Of a stretch of DNA of 64,000 nt, positions 36,529 to 47,527 are shown piece by piece. This DNA is from JAEULH01 sp963746275 (GTDB lineage: Bacteria; Pseudomonadota; Alphaproteobacteria; Rhodospirillales; Defluviicoccaceae). How positions within the stretch are numbered: the stretch's first letter is position 1; each line of letters starts with the position of its first letter. Under the pieces are notes generated by a model, which was given only the letters and a program-made list of their open reading frames with translations, had not been told where the DNA came from and made no database searches. The DNA lies in the NCBI GenBank assembly GCA_963746275.1, contig CAVVAX010000014.1, forward strand, positions 102,167 to 166,166. Direction: 5' to 3'. Both the position numbers and the translations under genes were made by a program.

Positions 36529-36855
36529 ATGCAGTCCAGCAATCGTCTGCTCGACGATCTCGCCAAGGTCGCCAGCGGCGCAGCGTCCGCCATGGCCGGC
36601 ATGCGCGAGGAGGTCGAGGGGCTCGTGCGCCAGCGCGTCGAGCGGCTCATCGCCGATCTCGACCTGGTCAGCCGCGACGAGTTCGACGTCGCCAAAGCAA
36701 TGGCGGCCAGGGCGCGCGCCGAGCAGGAGAAGCTGGAGCGGCGAGTGAAGGCGCTGGAGGAGGCTCTGGCCAAGCTGGATGGCGCTGATGCACCGGCCGA
36801 AAACGGTGAGGGCAAGGCGGCCGAGGCGCCCTCGGCGGAGGACGCGCTGCCATAA
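36529..36855 (+). CDS. ubiK: UbiK/BMFP-type accessory factor
   Basis: 108-residue protein: NRLLDDLAKVASGAASAMAG, MREEVEGLVRQRVERLIADL, LVSRDEFDVAKAMAARARAE, then a coiled coil EQEKLERRVKALEEALAKLD and an acidic tail. This is the BMFP/YqiC family, whose gamma-proteobacterial member UbiK helps the aerobic ubiquinone synthesis complex and forms a coiled-coil trimer that can touch membranes. The start ATG 36529 matches the family start; the frame is open upstream by chance. Divergent from lgt with a 144-base shared upstream region. Confidence 0.88.
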   Translation: MQSSNRLLDDLAKVASGAASAMAGMREEVEGLVRQRVERLIADLDLVSRDEFDVAKAMAARARAEQEKLERRVKALEEALAKLDGADAPAENGEGKAAEAPSAEDALP

Positions 36856-37063
36856 GGAGGCTGTGCCGCTGGTGGAGCCCTTTTCCACAGGCAACACGAA
36901 CGGGTGCGGCGGCGCCGGCTTGCGCCCGCGACCGGCTTTTGCCACTCTAGATCTATGTAGAGAACCTGCGTCGGCTACAGGATCTCGCGTTTGGCCGGCG
37001 CGCGTTCGAGCCGCTTCGGCATCGGCCCCTGGCCGCCGCCGGGCCAGCAGAGGATGACCCCAG

Positions 37064-37555
37064 ATGCGCTTGACCAGCCAGCGATGGGACAAGCCCCTCG
37101 ACGTCGTCGAACACGTCGTCAGCGTCAACGAGTGGCTGTTCGACCGTCCCAGCGACGAGGAGATCGCGGCCCAGGTTCCCGGCCGCTGGTGCGACTACAA
37201 CCTCTACTTTCGCTGGAACGAGTTCGCCACGGCGATGCAGTTCACGCTGACCTTCGACACCCGGATCCCGACGAACAAGTTCAAGCTCATCAGCGAGCTG
37301 CTGGCCTTGGTGAACGACAAGGTGTGGATCGGCCACTTCACCATCTGGCAGGACGAGAAGGCGCTGGTCTATCGCCACGTCCTGCCCTTGCGCGGCAGCG
37401 ATGGGCCGACGGTCGAGCAGAGCGAGGACCTGGTCAACCACGCCATCATGGAGTGCGACCGCTTCTATCCGGCGGTGCACTACGTGCTCTGGGGCGGCAA
37501 GTCCCCCGGCGAGGCGGTTGACGCGGCCATGTTCGAGACCCAGGGCGAAGCCTGA
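37064..37555 (+). CDS. YbjN domain-containing protein
   Basis: 163 residues: PLDVVEHVVSVNEWLFDRPS, RWCDYNLYFRWNEFATAMQF and TNKFKLISELLALVNDKVWI, GHFTIWQDEKALVYRHVLPL, typical of the bacterial YbjN family, whose fold resembles type III secretion chaperones and whose role is undefined. The start ATG 37064 is supported by AGAGGATG-type purines upstream. It precedes proC by 6 bases, a pairing common in alphaproteobacteria, so the two are probably co-transcribed. The 208 bases upstream hold no gene. Confidence 0.87.
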   Translation: MRLTSQRWDKPLDVVEHVVSVNEWLFDRPSDEEIAAQVPGRWCDYNLYFRWNEFATAMQFTLTFDTRIPTNKFKLISELLALVNDKVWIGHFTIWQDEKALVYRHVLPLRGSDGPTVEQSEDLVNHAIMECDRFYPAVHYVLWGGKSPGEAVDAAMFETQGEA

Positions 37556-37561
37556 CGCCGC

Positions 37562-38379
37562 ATGGCCGCCCGGCTCCTCCTCGTCGGCTGCGGCAAGATG
37601 GGGGAGGCGCTGCTAGGCGGCTGGCGGCAGGCCGGCTTCGCCGCCGACGAGATCCTGGTCGTCGAGCCCGATTCGCAAAAGGCGGCGGCGCTCGCTGAGC
37701 GGTTCGGGGTTGCGGTTCTCGACGCAGCCGGCGCCGTCGGCGCCGACGTCCGGCCAGAGGGCGTGATCCTTGCGGTCAAGCCGCAGGCGCTGGACGCCGT
37801 CGCGCCGGACTACCGGCGCTTTTCGGCCTCCGGCGGCGCGGTCCTATCGATCGCCGCCGGGAGGACGATCGCGAGCCTGCAGCGTCTGCTCGGCGGCGAC
37901 GCGGCGATCGTCCGGGCCATGCCCAACACGCCGGCGGCGGTCGGCCTCGGCGCCACGGTCGCCTGCGCCGGCGCGCACAGTCTCGCTGGAGCAGCGGCAG
38001 CTTTGCGAGCGGCTGCTGGCAGCGGTCGGCTCGCTCTACTGGGTCGATGACGAGGCCCTGCTCGATGCGGTGACCGCCGTCTCCGGCAGCGGTCCAGCTT
38101 ACGTCTTTCTCCTTGCCGAATGTCTCGCCCAGGCCGGGGTGGCGGCGGGGCTGCCGGCCGCGCTTGCCGAACGGCTCGCCCGCGACACCGTCGCCGGCGC
38201 CGGGGCGCTGCTGCAGCTCGCGCCCGAACCGGCGGCGGAGCTGCGCCGCAACGTCACCAGCCCCGGCGGCACCACCGCCGCGGCGCTGGCGGTGCTCATG
38301 GCCGAAGACGGGCTTCTCGCCGTTGCTGACGAAGGCGGTTCGGGCGGCTGCGGAGCGCTCGCGGCAGCTCGCGGGTTAG
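37562..38379 (+). CDS. proC: Pyrroline-5-carboxylate reductase (two frameshifts)
   Basis: NAD(P)H-dependent last step of proline synthesis. Seen: LLLVGCGKMGEALLGGWRQA (nucleotide site), VILAVKPQALDAV, IAAGRTIASLQRLLG, VRAMPNTPAAVGLGATVACA; after a shift near 37978, QLCERLLAAVGSLYWVDDEA, TAVSGSGPAYVFLLAECLAQ and NVTSPGGTTAAALAVL, the P5CR signature; after a shift near 38318, LLTKAVRAAAERSRQLAG and stop. Both shifts fit one extra base. All active-site motifs remain, so a sequence error is favoured. Convergent with the sigma-factor gene. Confidence 0.92.
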
Positions 38380-38402
38380 GCCACGGGCCGGCGATCCGGC
38401 GA

Positions 38403-39257
38403 TCAGGACGGGGGCCGCGCCAGGCTGCCGTCCAGCAGCTCGCGGAGCTTGGCCAGCGCCTTCGCTTCGAGTTGGCGGACGCGGTCCTTGGACAGCCCGA
38501 GCTCGCTGCCGATGGCGCTGAAGGTGGCGCGTGCCTCGGCTAGGTACCGCCGCTGGATCACCAACTGCTCGCGCAAGGAAAGCTTGGCCACCGCCGCGGC
38601 CAGGGCGGTCGCGATGTAGCGCTGCTCGCTCGCCGCGGCGGCAGCCGCCTCCGGCGTCGGGGCCGGGCTTGCGAGCGTGTCGACCGCCGCCGGCGCGCCC
38701 GCGCCCGGGTGATCCAGCGTCCGATCGACGCCGGCCATGCGCCGGGCGACGGCCACGACCTCGGCCATGGTGACGTCGAAGCGTTCGGCCATGCCGGCGG
38801 CAACGTCTTCGGCGATGTCGCGCTCGTCGTGGCTCATCCCGGCCATCATGCGCCTCAGCCGCAGCGCCAGGCTCTTCTGCGCGTTAGAGGTGCCGAGGCG
38901 CACGACTGACCAGGAGCGAAGCGCCGCGTCCTGGATGGCGGCGCGCACCGGCCATGCGGCGTAGGTGGACAAGCGGACGCCGCGGTCCGGATCGAAGCGG
39001 CGAACCGCCTGGACCAGCCCCAGCGTGCCTTCCTGGACGAGGTCGCTCATCGGCAGGCCCCAGCCCCGGTACGAGCGGGCGATCTTGATGACGAAGCGGA
39101 GGTGGCTGGTGACGAGCCGCTCCATGGCCGCGTCGTCGCCGGCCTCGGCGCGAAGGGCAAGGGCGCGCTCCTCCTCGGCGCCAAGCAGGGCGGCTTCGCC
39201 TTCGCCCGGGCTGGCCCCGGCTCCCGCGGTCTTGCGAAGAGGGCGTGGGTTGGTCAT
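38403..39257 (-). CDS. RpoH-type (sigma-32-like) RNA polymerase sigma factor
   Basis: 284-residue group 3/4-boundary sigma-70 family protein. Region 2: LVTSHLRFVIKIARSYRGWG, LPMSDLVQEGTLGLVQAVRR, FDPDRGVRLSTYAAWPVRAA. Region 4: LSLREQLVIQRRYLAEARAT and LGLSKDRVRQLEAKALAKLR. The QRKLFFNLR RpoH box is only partly kept (NAQKSLALRLRRM), so this is likely a paralogue in the heat-shock or stress sigma group rather than the main RpoH. An Ala/Pro linker separates the domains. Divergent from the TetR gene with 105 bases between. Confidence 0.85.
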   Translation of the reverse strand: MTNPRPLRKTAGAGASPGEGEAALLGAEEERALALRAEAGDDAAMERLVTSHLRFVIKIARSYRGWGLPMSDLVQEGTLGLVQAVRRFDPDRGVRLSTYAAWPVRAAIQDAALRSWSVVRLGTSNAQKSLALRLRRMMAGMSHDERDIAEDVAAGMAERFDVTMAEVVAVARRMAGVDRTLDHPGAGAPAAVDTLASPAPTPEAAAAAASEQRYIATALAAAVAKLSLREQLVIQRRYLAEARATFSAIGSELGLSKDRVRQLEAKALAKLRELLDGSLARPPS

Positions 39258-39362
39258 GGTTGGGCCTGGATCGTCGCTGCCCGCGGCTTCCTCCGAACCA
39301 CGCGGCGTTCCATATGTTGGATCTGCGCCGGGGGAATTTGAAGCCCCGCAACAGCCGGGAGA

Positions 39363-40022
39363 ATGCGCTCCGTGTCTATGCCCGAAGACAATGACGTGCG
39401 CGAGCGCCTGCTGCGTTCCGCCTTAACGCTGGCCGCCGCCGGTGGCTGGCGCTCCACCTCGCTGGCCACGGTCGCGGCCGGCGCGGACGTCCCGCTGGCC
39501 GAGGCTTATGCGGTTTTCCCGACGCGGCTGTCGATCCTGAGCGGCCTGCTCGGCCGGACCGACAAACGGGTTCTGGCCGACGGTCCGGCCGACGTCGACG
39601 ATGCGCCCCGCGACCGGCTGTTCGACATCCTCATGCGCCGCTTCGATGCCTTGGAAGCCGACCGCGAGGGCATGCGCGCCATCGTCCGCGACATGCCAGG
39701 CGATCCGCTGAACGCGCTGCTGCTAGCGCCATGCTTCGCCGCGTCCATGGCCTGGATGCTGGAGGCCGCGGGCATGCCAGCCACCGGCATCGGCGGCTCG
39801 CTCAGGGTCAAGGGCCTGGCCGTCGTCTACCTGGCGACGCTGCGCACATGGCTCGACGACGACAGCATCGACATGGCGAAGACCATGGCGGCGCTGGACC
39901 GCAACCTGCAGCGCGCCAATTCGCTGGCCCGGCGCTTGCCGTTGCGCTCGCGCCACCGGCCGGTCGGCGACCTCTCGCCGTCGAGCCAACCCGCGGCTCC
40001 TCCGGAGGCGGCGGCCGGCTGA
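39363..40022 (+). CDS. TetR-family transcriptional regulator
   Basis: 219 residues. The N-terminal helix-turn-helix reads VRERLLRSALTLAAAGGWRS, TSLATVAAGADVPLAEAYAV, FPTRLSILSGLLGR, a TetR_N pattern. The C-terminal part (LRVKGLAVVYLATLRTWLDD, DSIDMAKTMAALDRNLQRAN) resembles TetR proteins of alphaproteobacteria with a COQ9-like tail (from memory). Ligand unknown. It stands 290 bases upstream of the phasin gene in the same direction and could control it, but the phasin has its own promoter candidate. Confidence 0.82.
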   Translation: MRSVSMPEDNDVRERLLRSALTLAAAGGWRSTSLATVAAGADVPLAEAYAVFPTRLSILSGLLGRTDKRVLADGPADVDDAPRDRLFDILMRRFDALEADREGMRAIVRDMPGDPLNALLLAPCFAASMAWMLEAAGMPATGIGGSLRVKGLAVVYLATLRTWLDDDSIDMAKTMAALDRNLQRANSLARRLPLRSRHRPVGDLSPSSQPAAPPEAAAG

Positions 40023-40226
40023 ACGCCGGGCCTGAAGCGCCCGCCCTGAACGCGCCCGCCCTCATAAGCCAGTACGGCACTCGCGGCTGCCGCGGAGCAT
40101 CCGTGGCGCCGCAGTTCCCGCCCGGTGCTCACTGCGCCTCGCTGGCGCGCCAAAGCCGCGTCGGAACAGGGCCTGTCCTGGTATGCTGCGCCGCAGCAGC
40201 AAATTTTGTGCACTGCAACATAACCG

Positions 40227-40255
40227 TTGACAGCGACGGCGGCCGATCACATACT
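40227..40255 (+). promoter_or_regulatory. Sigma-70-type promoter of the phasin gene
   Basis: A perfect -35 TTGACA (40227-40232) and CATACT (40250-40255) are separated by exactly 17 bases, about 57 bases before the phasin ATG. Just upstream, TGTGCACTGCAACA is TGC/GCA-rich, like the PhaR-type operators described for PHB granule genes in alphaproteobacteria; the operator reading is inference. Confidence 0.6.
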
Positions 40256-40311
40256 CCGTGGCACTGGAAATAGATTGAGCCCGTAGAACACAGCGGGCGA
40301 GGAGAAACACC

Positions 40312-40794
40312 ATGATGAAGACCCCCGAGCCCCTGTTCGACCTCAGCAAGTTCATGAAGGACGTCGATCCGGGCAAGATGATGGAAGAGTTCTCGAAGAT
40401 GCTGAAGCAGTACAACCTGCCCGGCGTCGACATGGACGCGCTGATGGCGAGCCAGAAGAAGAACATGGAAGCCCTGACCCAGGCCAACCGTGTTGCGCTC
40501 GAAGGCATGCAGGCGGTTGCCAAGCGGCAGGCCGAGATCCTGCAGGAGACGATGAACGAGGCCTCCAAGGCTGTCGACGTCCTCTCCAAGGCCGGCTCCC
40601 CAACCGAGGTGGCGGCCAAGCAGGCCGAGCTTGCCAAGGACGCGTTCGAGCGCGCGCTGTCGAACATGCGCGAGCTTGCCGAGATGGTCGCGAAGTCGAA
40701 CCAGGAGGCGACCAGCACGATCAACGCCCGCATCTCCGGCACCCTTGACGAGATCAAGGACATGGCGCTGAAGATGAAGCAGCCCGCAGCCTAA
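40312..40794 (+). CDS. Phasin family protein (PHA granule-associated)
   Basis: 160 residues, rich in Lys, Glu, Met and Ala, almost fully helical: DLSKFMKDVDPGKMMEEFSK, YNLPGVDMDALMASQKKNME, ALTQANRVALEGMQAVAKRQ and EILQETMNEASKAVDVLSKA match Phasin_2. Phasins coat polyhydroxyalkanoate granules and set their size and number. The gene has a strong-looking promoter, GAGGAG ribosome binding site and no close downstream partner, consistent with abundant single-gene expression. PHA synthase genes are not in the window. Confidence 0.93.
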   Translation: MMKTPEPLFDLSKFMKDVDPGKMMEEFSKMLKQYNLPGVDMDALMASQKKNMEALTQANRVALEGMQAVAKRQAEILQETMNEASKAVDVLSKAGSPTEVAAKQAELAKDAFERALSNMRELAEMVAKSNQEATSTINARISGTLDEIKDMALKMKQPAA

Positions 40795-40894
40795 GGCCGC
40801 TTCGATCTGCGTGGCGGCCGCCGCGAGGCGCGCCGCCACCGCTGCTGAACGGGTCCCGCTGCACAGCCAGCACGGATTCGGGGCGGGCAGGCTC

Positions 40895-41263
40895 ATGACA
40901 GGCTCGCACAAGACCGGACAGGTCCTGCCCGTCATCGGCTTCGATGACTTCTCCCGCATCGACATTCGCGTCGGCACGATCCTCCGCGCCGAGCCGTATC
41001 CGGAGGCGCGAAAGCCGGCGCTGAAGCTGTGGATCGACTTCGGCCCGACCGTCGGCCAGAAGCGCAGCTCCGCCCAGATCACCCGCCACTACCGGCCGGA
41101 AACGCTGGTCGGCAGTCAGGTCGCCGCCGTCGTCAACTTTCCTCCCCGCCAGATCGGCAAGTTCGTTTCCGAGGTCCTGGTCCTCGGCTTTCCGGACGTG
41201 GAGGGGGAGGTCGTCCTGGTGGCGCCGACGCGCCCGGTGCCGAACGGCGGCCGCCTCTACTGA
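40895..41263 (+). CDS. csaA: CsaA-type tRNA-binding domain protein
   Basis: 122 residues forming one OB-fold tRNA-binding domain: FDDFSRIDIRVGTILRAEPY, PEARKPALKLWIDFGPTVGQ, KRSSAQITRHYRPETLVGSQ, VAAVVNFPPRQIGKFVSEVL and the tail PVPNGGRLY, all typical of CsaA. B. subtilis CsaA is described as a secretion chaperone; alphaproteobacterial members are dimeric tRNA-binding proteins of uncertain role. ATG 40895 matches the family length; the longer frame from 40811 is not supported. Confidence 0.92.
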   Translation: MTGSHKTGQVLPVIGFDDFSRIDIRVGTILRAEPYPEARKPALKLWIDFGPTVGQKRSSAQITRHYRPETLVGSQVAAVVNFPPRQIGKFVSEVLVLGFPDVEGEVVLVAPTRPVPNGGRLY

Positions 41264-41364
41264 GCTGGAGCAGTGTGCGAGGCGAAGCCGAAGATGCGGC
41301 ACGGCGGGTCAAGGCAAAGTCGGCCCCGCCGCATGTCATCTGCGCGGCCAGGCGTTAACCGCCC

Positions 41365-41619
41365 TCACTCGCTGCGGCTGAACCTCAACCGCGACATCAT
41401 GCTCTCGGCCCGCTCCTGAGCACGGTCGAAGCCGGACGCCATCTGCGGGAACCGGTCCCTCAGCCAGTCCAGCTTGTCCTGCGCCCATTCCGACTCGGGC
41501 GCAATGAGGGCGAGGCCGATGGCGATGAACAAAATCCCCTGGAGAAAGGGTAGAACCAGGCCGGCGACGCCAAGGACGATGAACGTCCAGCCAACCGTAA
41601 GGCGGATGATCCGCTTCAT
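41365..41619 (-). CDS. Small membrane protein, PGPGW/YbaN-like
   Basis: 84 residues: RLTVGWTFIVLGVAGLVLPF, LQGILFIAIGLALIAPESEW form two membrane helices with the short loop and tryptophan typical of PGPGW-type proteins; a charged cytosolic tail follows (DKLDWLRDRFPQMASGFDRA). Function unknown. It lies 30 bases downstream of lpd on the same strand and may be the last gene of that transcript. Confidence 0.75.
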   Translation of the reverse strand: MKRIIRLTVGWTFIVLGVAGLVLPFLQGILFIAIGLALIAPESEWAQDKLDWLRDRFPQMASGFDRAQERAESMMSRLRFSRSE

Positions 41620-41649
41620 CCTCGCTTTCCCTCAGCCGTACGACGCCGC

Positions 41650-43065
41650 TCAGATATGGATGGCGCGACCGGCGACCGCCAGTGCCGCCTCCTTCACCGC
41701 CTCGCTCAGGCCCGGATGGCCGTGGCTGGAGCGGGCCACGTCCTCGGCCGAGGCGCCGAACTCCATCGCCACGACGATCTCCTGGATCAGGTCGCCGGCC
41801 TGCGGGCCGAGGATGTGCGCACCAAGGATGCGGTCGGTCTTTGCATCGGCCAGGATCTTGACAAAACCGTCGGTCTCAGCGTTGCAGCGGGCCCGCGAGT
41901 TGGCCGTGAAGGGAAACTTGCCGACGCGGTACTCGACACCGTCGCCCTTGAGCTGCTCCTCGGTCCGGCCGACGGAGGCCACCTCCGGCCAGGTGTAGAC
42001 CACCGCCGGGATCGCCTCGTAGTTCACGTGCCCGGCTTGGCCGGCAATCAGCTCGACGACGGCGACGCCTTCCTCCTCGGCCTTGTGCGCCAGCATCTTG
42101 CCGCCGATGACGTCGCCGATGGCGAAGATGCCGGCGACGTTGGTCTGGAAATCGTGGTCGACCTTGACGAAGCCGCGCTCGGTCAGCTCGACGCCGGAAG
42201 CCTCCAGCCCCAGCCCGTCGACGTTGGGCCGCCGGCCGATGGAGACGAGGACGACGTCCGCCTCCAGCGTTTCCGCGTCGCCGCCGTTGCGCGGCTCGAT
42301 CGTCAGAGCTCGACGCCGGCGTTGGTAAGCTTGGCGCCGGTGACCTTGGCGCCGAGGCGGAACTCCAGCCCCTGCTTTTGCAGGATGCGCTGCATCTGCT
42401 TGGAGACCTCGCCGTCCATGCCGGCCAGGACCTGGTCGAGGAACTCGACGACGGTGACCTTGGCGCCGAGCCGGCGCCACACCGAGCCGAGCTCGATGCC
42501 GATGTAGCCGCCGCCGACGACGATCATCGTCTCCGGCACGCTTTGCAGATCCAGCGCCCCGGTGGAGCTGACGATGCGCTTCTCGTCGACCTCGACCCCG
42601 GGGAGGGCGACCACCTCCGAGCCGGTGGCGATGACGATGTTCTCGGTCTTCAGCAGCCGCGGCTCGCCGCCGTCCTCCGGCGTCACCTCGACGGTATCGG
42701 CGGCGGCGATCCGGGCGGAGCCGAGCACGTGCTCGACCTTGTTCTTCTTGAACAAATACGCGACGCCCTGGGTCAGGTCGTGGACGACCTGGTTCTTGCG
42801 GGCGAGCATGACGCCAAGGTCCGGCTCAACGCCGCGTGATCTTGACGCCGTGGTGGGCGAACTCGTGGGCAGCCGCCTCGAAGTGGTGCGACGACTGCAG
42901 CAGCGCCTTCGACGGGATGCAGCCGACGTTGAGGCAGGTGCCGCCGAGCGACGCCCGCTTCTCGACGCAAGCGACCTTCAGGCCGAGCTGGGCGGCGCGG
43001 ATCGCGGCGACATAGCCGCCCGGGCCCGCGCCGATGACGACGATGTCGTAGCTGTCGTTGCTCAT
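41650..43065 (-). CDS. lpdA: Dihydrolipoyl dehydrogenase, E3 (two frameshifts)
   Basis: FAD enzyme that reoxidises the lipoyl groups of the 2-oxoacid dehydrogenase complexes. From ATG 43065: YDIVVIGAGPGGYVAAIRAA, redox disulfide GGTCLNVGCIPSK; after a shift near 42833, MLARKNQVVHDLTQGVAYLF, NIVIATGSEVVALPGVEVDE, the NAD site MIVVGGGYIGIELGSVWRRL; after a shift near 42305, DVVLVSIGRRPNVDGLGLEA, IFAIGDVIGGKMLAHKAEEE and the catalytic SSHGHPGLSEAVKEAALAV with His and Glu. It follows odhB across a REP-like element, the end of the TCA block. Confidence 0.94.
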
Positions 43066-43106
43066 GGCTCCCTCGCGTTGCGCCGGCTCGCGCCATCTGC
43101 GACTGC

Positions 43107-43168
43107 TCCCTGACCCTGACCCTCTCCCTTCAGGGAGAGGAAGGCCCGCGGAGCGGGCGGGTGAGGGG
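43107..43168. repeat. REP-like palindrome between lpdA and odhB
   Basis: CTCCCTGACCCTGACCCTCT, CCCTTCAGGGAGAGG, then GCGGGCGGGTGAGGGGCG: the same arms as at 25833-25899 and 59413-59455. Lying inside an operon, it could process or partly end the transcript. Confidence 0.75.
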
Positions 43169-43192
43169 CGTAAGCTTGGCGGGCTTCCCTCC

Positions 43193-44496
<1,304 letters not shown>

Positions 44497-44525
44497 GGTC
44501 CCGCCCGGAGGTTGGTTGTTTCCGC

Positions 44526-47433
44526 TCAGCGCGCGACACGCCGGAACGGTTGAGGGATGGTATCGAGATCGACGCTCAGCGCCTGCTCACAGAGCAACCG
44601 CTGCTCCTGCTCGTGGATCTTGAACAGGCCGGTCGCCGGCGAGGCCGAGGCCTTACGGCCGACGTAGGTCGGCAGGATCGCGTCCCGCCTCAGCTCCTCG
44701 AGGATGTTGATCAGCCGCGGCAGGACGAACGTCCAGGCACCGGCGTTGGCCGGCTCCTCCTGGCACCAGACCAGCTGGGCCTTCGAATACTTGTGCAGCT
44801 GCTCGATGATCAGCGCCCGCGGCCACGGGTAGAGCTGCTCGACGCGCACCAGCGCGACGTCGTCGATCGCGCGCTCGCGCCGGTCCTGCAGCAGGTCGTA
44901 GTAGACCTTGCCGGTGCACAGCACCAGGCGGCGCACCTTGTCGTCCGCGAACAAGCTGATCGACCTCGGGCAGGACCCGGGCGAAGTGCGTCCCCGGCCC
45001 CATGTCCTCGAGCCGCGAGACCACCAGCTTGTGGCGAAGCAGCGACTTCGGCGACATCACGATCAGCGGCTTGCGGAAGTTGCGGCAGATCTGCCGGCGA
45101 AGCGCGTGGAAGAAGTTGGCAGGCGTGGTGCAGTTCACGACCTGCATGTTGTCCTCGGCGCAGAGCTGCAGGTAGCGCTCGGGCCTGGCCGAGGAGTGTT
45201 CCGGTCCCTGGCCCTCGTAGCCGTGGGGCAGCAGCATGACCAGGCCGCTGAGCCGCAGCCACTTGGACTCGCCCGAGGCGATGAACTGGTCGATGATCAC
45301 CTGCGCGCCGTTGGCGAAGTCGCCGAACTGCGCCTCCCATAGCACCAGCGCGTCAGGCTCCACCAGGCTGTAGCCGTACTCGAAGCCGAGCACGGAGGCC
45401 TCGGACAGCGGGCTGTCGATCACCTCGAGCTGGGCTTGGCCGTCGCTGATGTTGTTCAAGGGGACGTAGCGGCGCTCGTCCTCCTGGTCGACCAGCACCG
45501 CATGGCGGTGGGAGAACGTGCCGCGGCCGGAGTCCTGGCCAGAGAGCCTGACCGGTACACCCTCGACGAGCAGCGTGCCATAGGCCAGCGCCTCGCCCAT
45601 CGCCCAGTCGATGCCTTCACCGGTCTCCAGCATCTTCCGCTTGGCCTCGAACAGCCGCAGGATCTTGCGGTTGACGTTGAAGTCCTTGGGCGGCGTGGAA
45701 AGCGCGCGGCCGACCTCGCGGAGCAGATCCAGCGACGCATATGTCGGATCGTCGCGAAATTCCTCCTCGCCGGTCAGGGTCCTGAGCCCGGCCCACTTGC
45801 CCTGCAGCCAGTCGGCCTTGTTGGGCTTGAAGCTGGACGCGGCCTCGAACGCCTGCTCCAGCCTGCCGCGGAACTCGGCGCGGATCTGCTCGACCTCGTC
45901 GCCGCTCACCGAGCCCTCGTCGATCAGCCGCTTGCCGTAGACCTCGCGGGTGCTCGGGTGCTTGGCGATGGCCTTGTACATGATCGGCTGGGTGAACGAC
46001 GGCTCGTCGGCCTCGTTGTGGCCGAAGCGGCGGTAGCAGAACATGTCGATGACGACGTCGCGCTTGAATTCCTGGCGGAATTCGGTGGCGATGCGGGCGA
46101 CGTGGACCACCGCCTCCGGGTCGTCGCCGTTGACGTGGAAGATCGGCGCCTGGACCATCTTGGCGACGTCGGACGGGTAGGGGGATGAGCGCGACGCCGT
46201 GGGGCTGGTGGTGAAGCCGATCTGGTTGTTGACGATGAAGTGTACCGTGCCGCCGCTCCGGTAGCCCTTGAGCTCCGACAGCCCGAACACCTCGGCGGCT
46301 AGGCCCTGACCAGCAATGGCGGCGTCGCCGTGGATGATGACGCCCATCACCGTCGCGCGCTCGCTGTCGCCGCGTTGCGCCTGCTTGGCCCGCACCTTGC
46401 CGACCACCACCGGGTCGACGGCCTCGAGGTGCGACGGATTGGCGACCAGGGAGACGTGGATCTCCCGGTCGTCGAAGACGCGGTCGGCGGAGGTGCCGAG
46501 GTGGTACTTGACGTCGCCGGAGCCCTGCACATCGTCCGGCCGGGTGGCGTTGCCCTGAAACTCAGAGAGGATTGCGACGTAGGGCTTGCTGACGATGTTG
46601 GCCAAGACATTGAGCCGGCCGCGGTGGGCCATGCCGAGGATGATCTCCTCGATGCCGAGCTGGCTGCCGCGCTTGAGGATCTGCTCCAGCGCCGGGATCA
46701 TCGACTCGCCGCCGTCGAGGCCGAAGCGCTTGGTGCCGGTGAACTTGACGTTGAGGAACTTCTCGAACTCCTCGGCTTCGGTCAGGCGGCTGAGGATCGT
46801 CTTCTTGCCCTCGCTGGTGAACTGGGTCTGGTTGCGGATGCTCTCGATCCGCTGCTGGATCCAGGCCTTCTCGCCCGGCTCCTGGATGTGCATGAACTCG
46901 ACGCCGATGGAGCCGCAGTAGGTCTCCTGCAGGATCTCCATGATCTGGCGCAGCGTCGCCGTCTCGAGGCCGAGGACGTAGTCGAGGAAGATGGGCCGGT
47001 CGTAGTCGTCCTCGGTGAACCCGTAGGTCTTGGGGTCGAGCTCGGGGTGATACTTCATCCCCTCGAGCCCAAGCGGGTCGAACTTAGCGACCAGATGGCC
47101 GCGCACGCGGTAGGACCGGATGAGCATCAGCGCCCGGACCGAGTCGATGGTGGCTGCCCGGATCTGTTCGGGGCTGAGCGCGCCACGCTCCGGTCGGGCG
47201 AGTGCCGGCGCCTCCGCACCATTGCCGCTGCCGTCGCCGATGACGCCTGTCCGCTTCGCCCAACTGGCGCCGCGGGCCTCATCGGCGATCACCCGGCCGT
47301 CATCGCCGAGGTCGGCAAAAAAAGAAGCCCAGCTCGGGTCGACCGAGCCGGGATCATCTACGTAGCGACGGTAAAGCTCAACGAGATAGGGCGCGTTGGC
47401 CCCGGACAGGAACGTGTCTGAGATGCTCGCCAT
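44526..47433 (-). CDS. sucA: 2-oxoglutarate dehydrogenase E1 (one frameshift)
   Basis: Thiamine-diphosphate enzyme that decarboxylates 2-oxoglutarate and succinylates E2, about 968 residues. Seen: SGANAPYLVELYRRYVDDPG, IRSYRVRGHLVAKFDPLGLE, EEIILGMAHRGRLNVLANIV, VIIHGDAAIAGQGLAAEVFG, FIVNNQIGFTTSPTASRSSP, DMFCYRRFGHNEADEPSFTQ and LPHGYEGQGPEHSSARPERY. Near 44957 one extra base moves the frame to LFADDKVRRLVLCTGKVYYD, LYPWPRALIIEQL and the end TIPQPFRRVAR. All ThDP and substrate motifs are intact. The gene lies 94 bases after sucD and is followed by odhB. Confidence 0.96.
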
Positions 47434-47527
47434 ACTGATCGAATGGGCGCGGCACCCGGCCGCGCCCGCCCTCCCGGAGTTTGTTTATGTCGGTCATCCA
47501 GATATGTAGGCCAGCCATCAGTTCAGG

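Noticed and set aside
46330..47421. 363-codon plus-strand frame opposite sucA
   Set aside because: Antisense to conserved ThDP-binding sequence; Asp/Val/Leu/Glu-rich shadow composition.
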